Assembly (NCBI RefSeq): GCF_019175285.1
Contig: NC_056523.1
Span: 111,155,726-111,219,725 of the forward strand
Direction of reading: 5' to 3'
Length of the DNA: 64,000 bases
DNA from: Sceloporus undulatus
Lineage: Eukaryota > Chordata > Lepidosauria > Squamata > Phrynosomatidae
Shown here: piece by piece, positions 22,643-45,231 of the stretch
Position numbering within the stretch: position 1 is the stretch's first letter
Layout of the letters: each line of letters opens with the position of its first letter
Translations under genes and position numbers: made by a program
The notes under the pieces: generated by a model
Seen by the model: only the letters and a program-made list of their open reading frames with translations
Told to the model about the DNA's origin: nothing
Databases searched by the model: none

Positions 22643-24600
22643 CACTCATTAATTGCTACTGCACTGTTGTTTTCCTTACTTGCTTCTGATTCTTTTTTTT
22701 TAAAAAAGGGTTAGAAACCATCTTGGAGTTATTTTTAAAAATCACATTATGTTTTTATATAAAAAATTAGAAGCATAGGTGATGGGATGGTGACTCTACC
22801 TGGATTTGGTCAGTATCAACTTGGAAGAGACATCTCCATAGCAAGTGCCAAACTTTGTCCCACACTACAGGCATCCCTGAGTGTCATAAAAAGGCAACAC
22901 TTCAATTTTCCTGCAACACAGCCCAATCCTCTGCATATTTATTCAGAAGCACATCCTTCTGTGTTCAGTGAAGTTTACCTCTAAGGAAGAAGGCACAGGG
23001 TTACACCAATCCCACTTTTAAAAAATTATTTTAAAATTATTTTAACTCCAATGACTTAACACGAAAACCTTGTTTACCTTTCCAATTCCACGTCACAAAA
23101 AATAAGGGGATTCAAGGCTACTAAAGAGACTGAGTGAAAGAGGCCATGAAAAAGTGTGATAATAAAGATAGGATATTTATGCTGGAAATGAAAACAACAC
23201 TGAAGAAAATAATAAGGGGAAGAGACCAATATTACTGGAAAATTTCAGGAGTAGGTACATCTTCTGGTTTTGCCTGTAACAGGCTGCAACCCTATACACA
23301 CTGAGGAGTGTGTTTGGAAAATTCTGGCATTTTGAAAACTGACGAATATTTTGTCGTAATTTTTCAGTGAGCAGATGCAAACAAAAGCAAGGGAAATAAT
23401 GGGCAGCACTGACAGCAATAGATATAAATAGACTGTAATAGAAACAAGTAAGGGCAGACAATGATAATCCAGATGGGAAATAAAATCTCAGCATGGCTTT
23501 GGGCACATATGAATATCAATTCTATTTAAATTGGCATACCTGTCCAAACATGTCTGTTTAAGACCAAGCTATTTCCAGGGCTTGGAAGTTTTTGTTTTTG
23601 GACTAAAATTCCCAGTATGGCCACTGGGATTTGTAGCAAAAGATTAATAACTTCTAGCAGAGTACTCTCAGATTGACATACTGTTCCAGCTAGTTTCAAG
23701 GAGGAGTTCAGCTACCTCTTCACATGCACTATCCATTATTTCATTTCTTCTTTTATTGCTTGGGGGCTTTTCAGGGAACAGGAGTAACTGCTTATACTAA
23801 AACATACATAGAACCCACAAACCTGGAACAAAAGTTTTTTTGTTAGCATCGGGAAACTTTTAAATACAGCCTTCCCCAATCCAGTTGCAATTCCTAATGT
23901 TCCCTGCTAGTACAGTATGTCCGTTGCTGGCTGGGGTAGATGGGTGACTGAAGCACATCCAGAGTGCTAGTCTAGGAAGTCTGCATACAGGACGATCTTA
24001 CTTTGCTCAATATGCACTTCTGTCCATAACTGCAACCTTTTACAAACAACAGACCTTATGTGATTTAATGCCAAAAATGAAGTTTTTACTTATATTATCA
24101 ACTAAATTTTAATTAAGCTGTAACATGACTTTGGCCCTACAATGGTATCTTCTGTGTAACCTCCACTAAAATATGCAAATTCATTGCTTTTCTTTACAGC
24201 AGCTGTAAAGAAAAGCTTTATCTACAGTAATGGGAAATGCTACTTATTATGGCATATAATGCAACTCCTTGACACCTCCTTTTGGTAGCTCAAGCAGCCA
24301 TACAAATTCTTGTCTTCAAAAGCAGCTGGAACATGCATTAATCATATGGCTCCAGATAGCATGCATTTATTCCTAGGATCAATTTGTGTCTAGCCAAGAT
24401 AACTATGGGTGAACAAAGAGTAGACTGCACTGACAAAATTACCACTATCAGCCCCCAGCAAGATTAATCTCCTCCCTCCACACACATACATTAAACCAGC
24501 TGTCTCCAATCCAGTACCTTCTGGATGTGTTAGACTACATCTCCCATCATCCTGAGCCAGTTTGGCCATTTGAAACTCTATTCTGACATACCAGTTGTCG
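22643..24600. other. Non-coding; one MITE arm
   Basis: AT-rich intron. At about 24495-24565 'ttctggatgtgttagactac' and 'atctcccatcatcctgagcc' match one arm of the family D palindromic MITE; a weaker match lies at 23585-23640. No exon seen. Confidence 0.4.
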
Positions 24601-24832
24601 AAGACTTAGCTCCAAAACACATTGTAGAAATAAATCCAGTTTGAGACTGCTTTAACTTCACTGGCTCAGTGCTAGGGAATCCTGGAAACTGTAGTTTGTT
24701 GTGGAACCAGAACTCTCTGATAGGGAAGACTAAATATCTCACACAATAGTTCCCAGAATTTCCTAGCATGGAGCCAGGGTGATTAAACTGGTCTCAAACT
24801 GGATTATTCCTGTAGTGTGTTTTGGACCTTAC
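24601..24832. mobile_element. Palindromic MITE, family A
   Basis: Inverted arms: 'aatccagtttgagactgctt' on the left and 'ctggtctcaaactggatt' on the right, with 'ctgtagtttgttgtgg' near the centre. Same family as 1308-1521 and 59097-59319. Confidence 0.75.
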
Positions 24833-25249
24833 TTAACATTTTGTCAAGCTGCATCTATAGTTTTGTTTATCCATTGCCACCACATCTTCTTGCCTGCAAC
24901 TAACTTGAACTGCATTGTGCTCCCAGTCTAACAGGATCCTTCCCCATGCAATGAGCCTAGTCAGCCTCTCCTTAGATGCCAGTCACTATTATTAATAACA
25001 TCAGCAAAGCTGAAATAGGTTCCCTCACCAAGGAATGGTTTTGTGTGGCAAAAGCTGAAGACAGCACAGGTTAAACAAAACCCTTTTAATTATGTTGGAA
25101 GCTACTTTGCATCCCAATGTTGGGAGAAAGGCAGGATAGTAATCAAAATACAGCCACCTATAAGTGGCTATTTTCCCCAATTTAGCTGTTCTCACTAAGT
25201 CATGAAAGCTCATGCAAAAATTAAAACCAGATAGTCTTAAAGGTACTGC

Positions 25250-25395
25250 TACATTACTAGGAATTTTAGTTTGTTATGGCACCAGAGCTCTCTGACAGAG
25301 GTTGAATATCTCACAGAACTACAAAACCCCAAATTTCACAGCACTGAGCCATGGCAGTTAAAACGGTGTGAAACTACATTATTTCTGCTGTGCAT
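25250..25395. mobile_element. Palindromic MITE, family A, truncated
   Basis: Holds the centre and right arm ('ttagtttgttatggcacc', 'ctgagccatggcagttaaaa', 'ctacattatttctgctgtgc'). The left arm is absent. Confidence 0.65.
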
Positions 25396-25404
25396 ATTAG
25401 TGCA

Positions 25405-25510
25405 GTCTTCCAGACATGGTTGGGCTTCAACTTCCATTCACCAAAACCAGCACAGCAAACAGTAATGAATGCTGGGGAGCTATAGTCCAACTGAAGAACA
25501 CTTTGCCCAA
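25405..25510. mobile_element. Palindromic MITE, family D (hAT-like)
   Basis: Arms around 'ttccagacatggttgggctt' and 'gaatgctggggagctatagt' are inverted copies of the sauropsid 'ggactacaactcccatca' type. Related copies lie at 31902-32026 and 38488-38618. Confidence 0.55.
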
Positions 25511-26052
25511 CCCTGATCTGTATGGTGAAAATGCTGTCAAAACCTGTCTCTAGAAAATATTTAATAAAAGCAAGCAAGACTTGCAGTAGCTAAAAAAAAA
25601 GCTCTTTCTAAGGAATTTACAGTACAAAGGGGGAAAGGTTATTGATTATCTGGATGTCCCCTAAATCTGCACTGCGTATTTAAGAGAAAATAATTCCACA
25701 CCTGCCTTGAAGGAACACACTATTTGTTGGTGGAGGGGAGGGTGGAGACTGCCAGGAGCATGCCCAGTGTGGCAGAAACAAGCACCACAAACATCCAAAG
25801 AGAGAAGATACTTCACACCCAACACTGTGCAGTAATTGTCATAGTTATTAGAAACAAGGGAGAGGGGAAAATGTTATATCCATCAATACATAGCATAGAG
25901 TTTTCTCTCGCACACACACTCCAACACAGTAAAAAAGCCAAGAGGTGTTTGCTAGTAATCTAACAGAAGCAGGATGTAATTTTGCCCCCTCCCTGAACTC
26001 CCCATCACCATCTCCCCAGACTTTCCAGGTCAGATCAATTCAAATGCCAGTA
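25511..26052. other. Non-coding, nothing recognised
   Basis: No exon or transposon end recognised; a short open frame at 25724-25963 shows no domain. Confidence 0.35.
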
Positions 26053-26414
26053 CAGTTGGCTCTCCACATTTGTGGCTCTGACTTCGCAGATCTGATTATT
26101 TGTGGGTTTGATTAATATGTTCTAACTAGGAATTTGTAGGTTCTCTAGCGCAACTCTGTTAGAAGTTGACCATAGAGTTGTGCTGAGGAACCTAGAAGTT
26201 CCTAGAAAAAAAGTTCCTTCTCTAGGCATTTGTAGCTCCTGATTCTATTATCAACATCTGGCAGATGTTGATCACAGAGTTGCACTTGAGGACCTGGAGA
26301 TTCCTAAAGAGGTGTTATCTTAGGTAAAAAGAATAGTGTTTTTTTAATATGTGGTCCTACCACATTCATGGGGATCCTTAATTCTTAACCCCAACAAATG
26401 TGGAGAGACCACTG
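26053..26414. mobile_element. TA-flanked Tigger/mariner-like MITE, 362 bp
   Basis: Ends 'cagttggctctccacattt' and 'aaatgtggagagaccactg' are inverted with two differences and are each flanked by TA. The interior holds a repeated motif ('gttgaccatagagttg' and 'gttgatcacagagttg' about 100 bases apart), which suggests an internal duplication. Confidence 0.8.
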
Positions 26415-26799
26415 TACTTGAATCTGACAGTAGCCATGAATGCCTATTAGTTGTGGCGGCTAAGTAGTCCCTCCAGTGTCAGAGACAGTGTGTCTCTTAA
26501 CATCAGTTGTTGGGGAAAGATAAAGAAGAGGGCAGCACCTTCCTCTCTTGCCTGTGAGCTTCCTCCAGGCATCTGGGTGATCCCTGTGGGGAAACAGGAT
26601 GTTGGATTAGATAAGGGGTCTGAGAAGAGCCCTGCTGGAGCAGAGCAATGCACCCTTTCAGTCTTTTTATAATGTTCAGCTGCTCCACTGTACACATTTG
26701 CAAGTCCTGTAACTTCAAAATTCCCTGCACACAGGCTGCAAAGTTTGACTCCAGCATATACATACACATTCACACACACATATATGTACCTATATGTGT

Positions 26800-26988
26800 G
26801 CATTGGGATGAGACACCAAAGTTTGAATCCCCGCTTGACCATGGAAACCTTCTGGCTGACCCTGTGCAAGTCACACTCTCTCAGCTTCTCAAAAGAAGGC
26901 AATGGCAAACCTCCTTTGAACAAATCTTGCCAAGATGACACTGAAATACAGTCAGGGTCAGTCAGAATCAACTTGAAAGCACTGGGTT
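26800..26988 (+). mobile_element. CORE/MIR-like SINE
   Basis: B-box-like 'gtttgaatccccgcttg', core 'ccatggaaaccttctggctg', 'gtgcaagtcacactctctca', 'caatggcaaacctcctttg' and a decayed tail 'tcaacttgaaagcactgg'. Confidence 0.85.
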
Positions 26989-27291
26989 GCGGGATCCATT
27001 CCTTGGTTGTTATTTTTAAAGCCAACAGGGCAATATTTAATATCAGGCCATATTTCATGTGCAGATCTCTCCCTCCTTTCACATCAAAAGTTACCCACAT
27101 CGTGTGAATGAGTAAACAAATCCTCGAGGGAGGGAGGAAGAGAAAGAAGGGTTCCCCTTTACTGAGGAGGGCTGTTACCAACTACTTGTTAGAGGAACTG
27201 CTGGGGCAGACTGGAGATCCTACAGCCACCCGGTCCCTCTGTTTACCCTGGTGAGGGCAGAGGGGCCTTGGGTCTAACTTATCCACACTGA

Positions 27292-27492
27292 TATGCCAAG
27301 GGATCTTGCAGCACCTTTGAGACTAACTGAAAGAGAGAAGTTGGTAGCCTGAGCTTTCCTAGACTTGAGCTTACTTCCTCAGAGGCATGTGTCTTTGTAT
27401 GTGAAGGGATCTTGTGGCATTTTTGGGCCTAAATGAAAGAGAGAGGTTGGTAGCCTGAGCTTTCCAAGCCTTGAGCCTGCTTCCTCAGATGA
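27292..27492 (-). mobile_element. Two direct tandem units of a Penelope-like repeat
   Basis: Unit 1 (27292-27397) and unit 2 (27398-27492) both carry 'gggatcttg', 'gagaga.gttggtagcctg', 'agctttcc' and 'cttcctcag'. On the minus strand each contains CTGAGGA, then a potential stem, then GAAAGCTC, the spacing of a hammerhead ribozyme core. Head-to-tail units are usual for Penelope-like terminal repeats. The family call is from resemblance only. Confidence 0.5.
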
Positions 27493-27654
27493 ACTCTCCA
27501 CACCGAGGAGGTCCTGTTCCCCTCCTTTGTTGCAATGCCTCACTTCTTCCTAAGCCCGGCAAAAGTTCCCCTTTCTTCTCCTCACTGGAGCGGACGATGG
27601 AAGGCATGCCGCTCTTCAGAGCCCCAGCAGCAGGGTCCGCTTCCCAGGTCTCAC

Positions 27655-27812
27655 TTCTCACATGGTGACCTTGGGCAATAAGTCACACTCTCTCAGCCTC
27701 AGGGGAAGGCAATGGCAAAACCCCTCTGAACAAATCCTGACAAGAAAAAACCCACAATAGGGCCACCATACATTGGAAACGACTTGGAGACACATGTCCA
27801 ACAACAACAAGG
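27655..27812 (+). mobile_element. SINE, 5' truncated
   Basis: Contains 'ggtgaccttgggcaataag', 'cacactctctcagcctcagg', 'cattggaaacgacttggag' and a CAACAACAA tail. The tRNA-like head is absent. Confidence 0.8.
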
Positions 27813-29420
<1,608 letters not shown>

Positions 29421-29544
29421 CTGAGAAGACTTCTCATAGAAATGTAAAACCGTTCTTTTTAGCCCGGCTCAAAATGGAGGAGATTTTAGGATGCCTCCTG
29501 AACAGAAGCCTGAAATGGTAAAAACATGTCCTGGAAAAGGAGGA

Positions 29545-29697
29545 CGTCTGGTCACTCTCTTCAGAGGTTTGCCGTTGCCTTCTCCTGAGGCTGAGAGTGT
29601 GTGACTCTCCCAAGGTCACCCAGAGCCAAGAACGGAACCCTGGTCTCCAGAGTCATAGTCCAACATACAGACCACTCTGCCACACTGGCTTTTACAG
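29545..29697 (-). mobile_element. CORE/MIR-like SINE, 3' truncated
   Basis: Minus-strand head 'agccagtgtggcagagtgg', then 'ggagaccagggttccgttc', 'ctctgggtgaccttgggag' and 'ggcaacggcaaacctctg'. The LINE-like tail is missing. Confidence 0.8.
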
Positions 29698-30375
29698 TAC
29701 AATAACATCCCAAACCCACAAAAGGGAGACCTTTGTTAGACCAACCAAAGGGCATAAGCTATATGTTGCAAGCTCTCAAAGCCCCACTGGCTCCTTCATC
29801 AGGCAAAGGTCTTAAAAATCATTGGGGGGGGGGATTATGATGTTAGCCTGCATCTTGTGAAGGTGTCGGTGAGGATGTTCTGAGGATGAAGGCAGGCAGG
29901 TGGCCCTGGGGGACTCGGAGACAAAAACTTCCGCTACATCAGCAGAACAAAAAGGGACTTCCTCTGCAATCCAGGAGGGTCCTTTCTGAGGTCACAAACC
30001 CCATTATTAGGAAGAGAACACGGAATCTTTCCAAAAGCCTCCAGGCTTTTGCTTTAGGATAATTCTGGGAATTAAAATTTAAATTCTAATGGAATGTAAA
30101 TTTCCTGGGCTTGAAACTGCTTTGCCTCGGCCTAGTCCCCCATGGCCAGGAGGCAGAGGAGCCTCCCTGCATAGAGAGCCCTCCATACACAGAAGACCAC
30201 CACCTTGACAAAAGGCAAGCTTCTGACTAACACGGTCCAGTTTTTAACCCTGTATCATTTTTAACACACCTTTGCTTGATGAAGAAACCAACGGGGCTTC
30301 AAAAACCTGCGACATATGCATTTTGGTTGGTCCAATAAAGGTATCCCTATTTTGTGGATTTGGGGTGTTATTGTA
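29698..30375. mobile_element. Compound element with about 115-base inverted ends (Penelope-like or MITE)
   Basis: Left end 'tacaataacatcccaaaccc' and right end 'tttggggtgttattgta' are inverted, and the similarity continues through 'gaccaaccaaagggcata' / 'attttggttggtcc' to the 'ctccttcatcaggcaaagg' / 'cacctttgcttgatgaag' parts. Between lie about 450 unrelated bases with a G run and no open frame. It is either two inverted copies of one repeat or the ends of a single element; the text cannot decide. Confidence 0.55.
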
Positions 30376-30886
30376 GTTCTCCTTATCCCTGTCAGATGGG
30401 AAGATGAAGGAGAGCCAAGTCTAGGAAAGGTGTATGTTGGGGGAATGTGGTTCCCAAAGGGGCTTTGAAGTCCCTGATCCTGAATTTCACACATTCTTTC
30501 CAGTGAGTGTTATTTATTACTCACATGCTGAAGGGGTCCTTTTGGGCAGGAAGGTAAAAATTAAATCTTTACTTTGGAAGTTGATTGTTAAAACACCAGA
30601 GGAGAGACCAATAGAATTACTAGAGGAAGAGACTCCAATGCATGTAACAATGTGTGAATTGTTACGCACATTGATTCATACCAAGAAAGTGAGGACTAGG
30701 CTGATGTAAGAGCAAAAATATGGCAACGCACTCCTGAACCATTGGATTTTGCTTTGTATATTAAGAGCTGTTGTTTCACACTTTCAGTGGCTTGGCAGTA
30801 GCAATTCATACTTATCAGGCTCAGGATAATTTAAAATATGGATACAAGAGCCCCTCTTTACCTATTTTCACAGAAGGCAAAGTGTA
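30376..30886. other. Intergenic, nothing recognised
   Basis: Between STK10 and EFCAB9. No exon, conserved-looking block or transposon end found. Confidence 0.35.
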
Positions 30887-31097
30887 CAGTTGGCCCTTGG
30901 TATCTGCTGGGGTTTGGTACCAGGACCCCCATGGATACCCAAAGCCATGGATGCTCGTCCCATTGTATACAGTGGCACAGTAAACTGGTGTCACTTATAT
31001 AAAATGGCAAAATCAAGGTTTGCTTTTTGGAATTTATATATTTTCCAAATATTTTGCACCTGTGGATAAAAAGTCTGTGGATATAGAGGGCTGAGTG
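30887..31097. mobile_element. TA-flanked Tigger/mariner-like MITE, family B
   Basis: Left end 'cagttggcccttggtatctg', right end 'tatagagggctgagtg', flanked by TA on both sides. It shares its interior ('cccattgtatac', 'ttatataaaatggcaaaat', 'ggtttgctttttgg') with 57274-57492. Confidence 0.85.
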
Positions 31098-31504
31098 TAC
31101 TCCATCTTAGCACACTGAAACTTACCTGAAAAAAGTAGGGTGCCTGTCAGTGGAGTCCCCTTAGTGCCACAAACATGTCCACCAAGGATTCAGCCGAGAA
31201 GGCACTATACTCAATGGTGACTTGTTAAATCTTTTTCTCCTGGGGCCTTGTGTTGCCCATTGTATTTCCATCTTCCTCTTACCGTTTTCTGAGGCTCTGT
31301 GTTTTCCTCTTTTGATGCAAGTGCCTGATTTCCTCCACAGGCAGCACCATGCATCTCTCTTATCTGGCACATTGGTTTACAAACCTCATTGTGACATGAG
31401 GGACCTGCTCCTGACCTGAATTCTTACAGCCCCCCCCCCCCGCCATTGCCACTGGCTGAACAACCCTGATGTCATAATGGGATTTGTAGCTATGTGGTTT
31501 CCCC
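31098..31504. other. Intergenic, nothing recognised
   Basis: Contains a run of about 14 C at 31429-31442. No exon or family recognised. Confidence 0.35.
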
Positions 31505-31848
31505 TGTGGTTGAGATGATGGCAACCCTATAAATGCAACATCGCCAAGACATCCTGTCCGCTGTAGCCCTATTGAGGTCTTGCAGACTCAGGGCCATGAC
31601 ATTTGATTGAGTTTACCTATCCTTGTGTAGTCTTCCCCCTTTCCTACTGCCTTCCTAAGCATTATTGTCTTTTCTAGTAAGTCATGTCTTCTCATGTTAT
31701 GGCCAAAATAATAACAGCATCAGTTAAGTCATTATGGGTTCTTAGGACCCATTTATTTGTCTTTATAGTAGTCCACAGTATCTGTGGTATTCTTCTCCAA
31801 CACCACTTCTCAAATGAGTTGATTTTATTCCTATCAGCTTCCTATCAG
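31505..31848 (-). mobile_element. RTE/BovB-like LINE 3' end
   Basis: Shares with 33652-34045 and 47085-47450 the order 'gatggcaaccctat', 'gccctattgaggtcttgcag', 'tctagtaagtcatgtcttct', 'catgttatggccaaaataat' and 'ttcttctccaacacc'. It is non-coding 3' UTR and C-terminal sequence on the minus strand. Confidence 0.7.
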
Positions 31849-31901
31849 ATGATGTAGAGAAACCTGATTTTGCCACATGAATGATACTACATATACACTA
31901 T

Positions 31902-32026
31902 AGGGTGGGCAACCTCTGGTGCCCTCTACATATTTTGAATGGCAACTACAGTAGTGTTGCCATCCAAAATATCCACCACAACCACTGAATGGACGTTGTA
32001 GCCCAAAACATTTGGAGGACCTTTAG
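31902..32026. mobile_element. Palindromic MITE, family D (hAT-like)
   Basis: Begins 'tagggtgggcaacctctggt' and ends 'caaaacatttggaggacct', with inverted centre arms 'attttgaatggcaac' / 'gttgccatccaaaat'. Confidence 0.6.
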
Positions 32027-32886
32027 TTCACCTCCTCCTTTCTAACAATACTGTGCATCCAGATGTGTTTAGTGGAGCATTTCTGTTACTTAGACATGTG
32101 GTGGACAAATGCAAGCTAATAGGGACATCTAGGGGAATGAGCTTGGAAGTGCATTAATTTGGAGTTACATGTCTTATATAGCAAATTGATATGAGCTTTA
32201 CTAACTGAACTTTTGGGAGGGGTTTGTTTTCTGTGCTGGAACTGGGTGTAGTTCTAGGCCTCCCAAAGAGTTGTTTCAGTGCCAAACTCTGACACACTTT
32301 ATGGCTATAGCATAAGCTTCATGGGGGTAGATGATGCAACAGGCGGCCTACAGCAGAGAAGCATTCCAGCCCTTTTGCTGATGGGGTTCTCACAGCCAAT
32401 GGTAGAATTGGGCACCAAACTAATTCTATCCAGAAAATGTCCAGCAACAATCATATTCTCCATTGCTGTCTTTTAGGGGCATCTGGGTTGGGGTGCACCC
32501 CCCTGAGGCTGAGGCCAATGGAAGAAGAATAGTCACACATGCACATCTATTTAAGAGATCAAATACGCACCTTGAAAATTCACAGTAGAATTCTGGGAAA
32601 AAAAATCCTTTTAAAAAATAAGCTTTGATACTTAATATAGGGGTCTGGAAACACTGGAAACTAAATATTTGAATAATGGAAGGAAACATTAAAGAATTAA
32701 AAACAAGTGACTCCCTCCAAGAGAGGTAAAGTGCACAGTTCAATCCTTATTCCCAAAGATTGGTTTCTAGGTGACATTACATCAAAAATCTCTTGAAGTG
32801 GATCTCACTAATGGTGTACATAGTAGGAATACTGATAATTTACCCATTTCTTTTATGTATTATCCCACCCTTTTGTTGTTTTTATT
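32027..32886. other. Intergenic, nothing recognised
   Basis: No exon or transposon end recognised; short frames only. Confidence 0.35.
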
Positions 32887-33105
32887 GTTGTGTGCTTTTA
32901 AGTTGTTTTCAACTTATGGTGACCTAAGGTGACCCTATTATGGGGTTTTGTTGGCATGTTTCTTGGAGGGGGTTTGCTATTGCCATCCTCTGTGACAGGC
33001 TGAGCAAGGTCACCCAGTGGGTTTACATGGCCAAGGTGGGATTCAAACTCTGGTCTCCAGAGTCATAGTCCAGTGCTCAAACTATTACATCACACTGGTT
33101 CCCAC
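32887..33105 (-). mobile_element. CORE/MIR-like SINE, full length
   Basis: Minus-strand head 'accagtgtgatgtaatagtt', 'gactctggagaccagagtt', 'ccatgtaaacccactgggtg', a body with 'tggcaatagcaaacccc', and tail 'tcaccataagttgaaaac' ending 'cttaaaagcacacaacaa'. One of the most complete copies, 190 bases upstream of EFCAB9. Confidence 0.9.
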
Positions 33106-33274
33106 CCCTGTCTCATGCCAAATCCTTCATGGCAGACAGTCCCATTTTGAACACATTTGCTAGAGTACTCCTACATTCCCTCCTTGTCATCATCATCATG
33201 TTCCAGTTCCAAGATGGAACTCTTTGACTGTGACATAGGCATCACCTGGAGTAACAGCAGAGTTACACTGGTGA

Positions 33275-42640
<9,366 letters not shown>

Positions 42641-43925
42641 TTCACTGAAGATTAACTAGATGTGGAAGAAAACAGCAGTATTCCTCTCATAGCCAAAGTT
42701 AAAACACAAAAGAAAAAAAAACCTATAAAGAGGATTTTGACTATTAAAAAACCTAGCCACCTGAAACTATTCAAAGAAATCACAAGAGACCAGTGACTGT
42801 GCTAGACTATATAAATATTAAAATATTAAAATTTTATTTTAAAATGGCAGATCATTTGTTTTTCCAGAAAGTAATAGAAGATCTATGCTGAGCTTTCTGT
42901 CTTTGTCTATTTTGTGAAGAACACAAAGAATAGATCAGACCTTTAATGATACAGTTTACTTCCATATACAAATAACTAGTGCACAAGATACTAATGCGTC
43001 AAAGTATTATTGAATCTCTCTCGTGTTCTTGGAATTCTTACCACTCACATCTCCTTGCTACACATATTTAAACATAGACATGACTACCCAAATGATGCAC
43101 ATCAGAATTTAACCAAAAGTCATGGTACACCATGGTAAGGGGCTCAGAGAACACCACAGAGACAATCATCCAAAGTCTGAGACACTTGAATATGCAGTTC
43201 ATTACAAAAGCAGGTAGAATTATTTGGAATCATATTCAGATGAGGCAAGCATATAGAGATTGTGAAATGCACAGAGGAAATCTGTGGCAGGAAGAGGCCT
43301 GGGTGACAGAAGACAGTATGCAAGAGGCACAGAGAAGTCGGAATGTCATTTGATGGAAGAAATGACATTAAAGTGTCAATATTACTTATCCCAAAATGTG
43401 TATGTGTTTGTGTGTGTAAGAGGGCTCTTACTCAGTGGTCCATGGTGACCAGAAAACTCATGTTTTGAATAGAGGCATCAGGATTACATGAGTACTTCTT
43501 TAGAAGTTATTGAAGGCATATAGAGAAGAAGGTGCAGACTGCTGCCTAGATGCATGCAATAAAAAGGCTGTGATGGGGAGACCATGGCCAGGCAAAACCT
43601 TGATGGGTTCCTGTGATCACTCTGCCTCCCCTGTGATCCTGAGGTGGGCATGGTGGGCCCTCTGCATCAGTCTTCCTGGAGGCAAAAGCAGAATGTCATT
43701 GCAGAAGAGCCAGCACTCTTACTAAGTAGGAGATATGCTGTCTTAGAAGCAGATGTTAATGCAAATGCTCTGGGGCAGAGTGTCTGCTGAATATACAGAA
43801 TTCATTGTTAAGACCTCAGTTTTGGGGGGAGCTTTTTTTTTTTTTTACCTAACACAAAAGAAGAGAGGTAGTCAACACAGCTGGAAGTTGCATATTTTAT
43901 CACTGATATTTACTGCAAAAAGATG

Positions 43926-43928
<3 letters not shown>
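42641..43928. other. EFCAB9 3' UTR and downstream
   Basis: Probable short 3' UTR to about 42850 (ATTAAA twice). Beyond that no exon or repeat family was recognised up to the microsatellite. Confidence 0.4.
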
Positions 43929-44012
<84 letters not shown>

Positions 44013-44040
44013 CAGGCAGGCAGGCAGATAGAAGTGAAGA
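43929..44040 (+). repeat. Compound (TG)n-(AG)n-(CAGG)n microsatellite
   Basis: About 25 TG units, then about 16 AG units, then a few CAGG-like units. The open frame spanning it is repeat-encoded. Confidence 0.97.
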
Positions 44041-44916
44041 AGTGCATTTTTGGAATGTGAGTTCTTAGACTTAATGGATCCTAATGGGAAGCTAAGTGTT
44101 CTTGGTATGATTTTCTAGTTCTTTCAGCATATTATCTTTATCACATTTTTAATTTTTTTAACTTGGATTTTTAAAATATGATTTATAAAAATAAGGGGGG
44201 GGGGAAGAACAACAGCAACAACAACAAAAAAAACCTGAGAAAGGAGAATTTATAAGATATGAGCAGGGCCTAGGCATGTATATTAAAATATATAAGGTAA
44301 ACATATTTCCAAAGATACTTTCTTTGAAATTGACATGAATAAAGTATACGTTCACACACAGCTGCATCAATATGCTTATATGACCAAAGATGGTGAGGAG
44401 TGTAAGTATTTTTGAAACATGCCTCTAGTCTATGGGTTCCTAAATAAAACTATCACTACTAACAAAGCAAAATAAGTGCTGCTGGTAGTATTTCATCTAT
44501 ATATTGCCTTTTTACAAACTGTATAGAATGTTCCTTACATTAATGTTAGGATAGATAATGACAATGCAACACATCCAGTAAAGAGTAATTAAAATACTGT
44601 AGTTAAAAGCAGGCCCACAACATACAGTAAAAAAAGGCTGAAGTCTATTGGAGTGGGACTATACACACCACTTTCTCTCAGGAGTCCTCCTTACATTGTG
44701 GGCACTACTACAATCAAGACAGACCCTTCCTGTGTTTGTATCTGATTATGGTGAAACCCAAAGTTGTGCCTCCAGCGTTTGGGTATATGCCTTTGTGTAT
44801 GTGTGGGAGGGTGTCGTTTTGGAGATATTTTTGTCCCAAAACATTTTGAGCTTTAAAGGTCAAAGCCAACACCTTCAGTTGAACCTGGAAGTAAATTAGG
44901 AACTAACAGAGCCAGT
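44041..44916. other. Non-coding, nothing recognised
   Basis: AT-rich, with a short G run at 44195 and an A-rich segment at 44224. No exon. Confidence 0.35.
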
Positions 44917-45092
44917 ATGGTGTAATTTAGGATTTTGGACTAGGTCTTCTGAAGATCAGGATCCCTGCTGTGGATATAGTATATCTTGATTTCAGTAAGG
45001 CTTTTGACAGGGTTTCCCATGACATTCTTGCAAACAAGCTAGTGAAATGTGGGCTAGACAATGTAACTGTTACATGGATTTGTAATTGGACT
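44917..45092 (+). mobile_element. SINE head joined to a CR1 RT fragment
   Basis: 44917-44967 is the tRNA-like head of the SINE ('gagccagtatggtgtaattt'). 44968-45092 then codes 'DIVYLDFSKAFDRVSHDIL' and 'KLVKCGLDNVTVTWI', the RT core of a CR1-type LINE on the plus strand. Confidence 0.75.
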
Positions 45093-45093
45093 G

Positions 45094-45215
45094 GAGCGTG
45101 GCTTTAGCATGGCTTCTGGCCTCTTAGGACACATGCATCATTGAAACAGCATACCTCCAAAGTGACCTGAAGCAGCACTATTTTGGCCTGTCTGTATGGG
45201 CTCTATGTTCACTAT
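45094..45215. mobile_element. Harbinger-like MITE, family C, right half
   Basis: 'gacacatgcatcattgaaac', 'agcatacctccaaagtgacc', 'gaagcagcactattttggcc' match the right arm of 39352-39448. The end 'ggcctgtctgtatgggc' matches the family's terminal sequence at 47863. Confidence 0.7.
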
Positions 45216-45231
45216 TGGCTCTGGAGACCTA

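Noticed and set aside
26447-27181. 244-residue minus-strand open frame
   Set aside because: It runs across a SINE (26800-26988) and a TG-rich stretch, has no recognisable domain, and lacks splice or promoter support. Chance frame.
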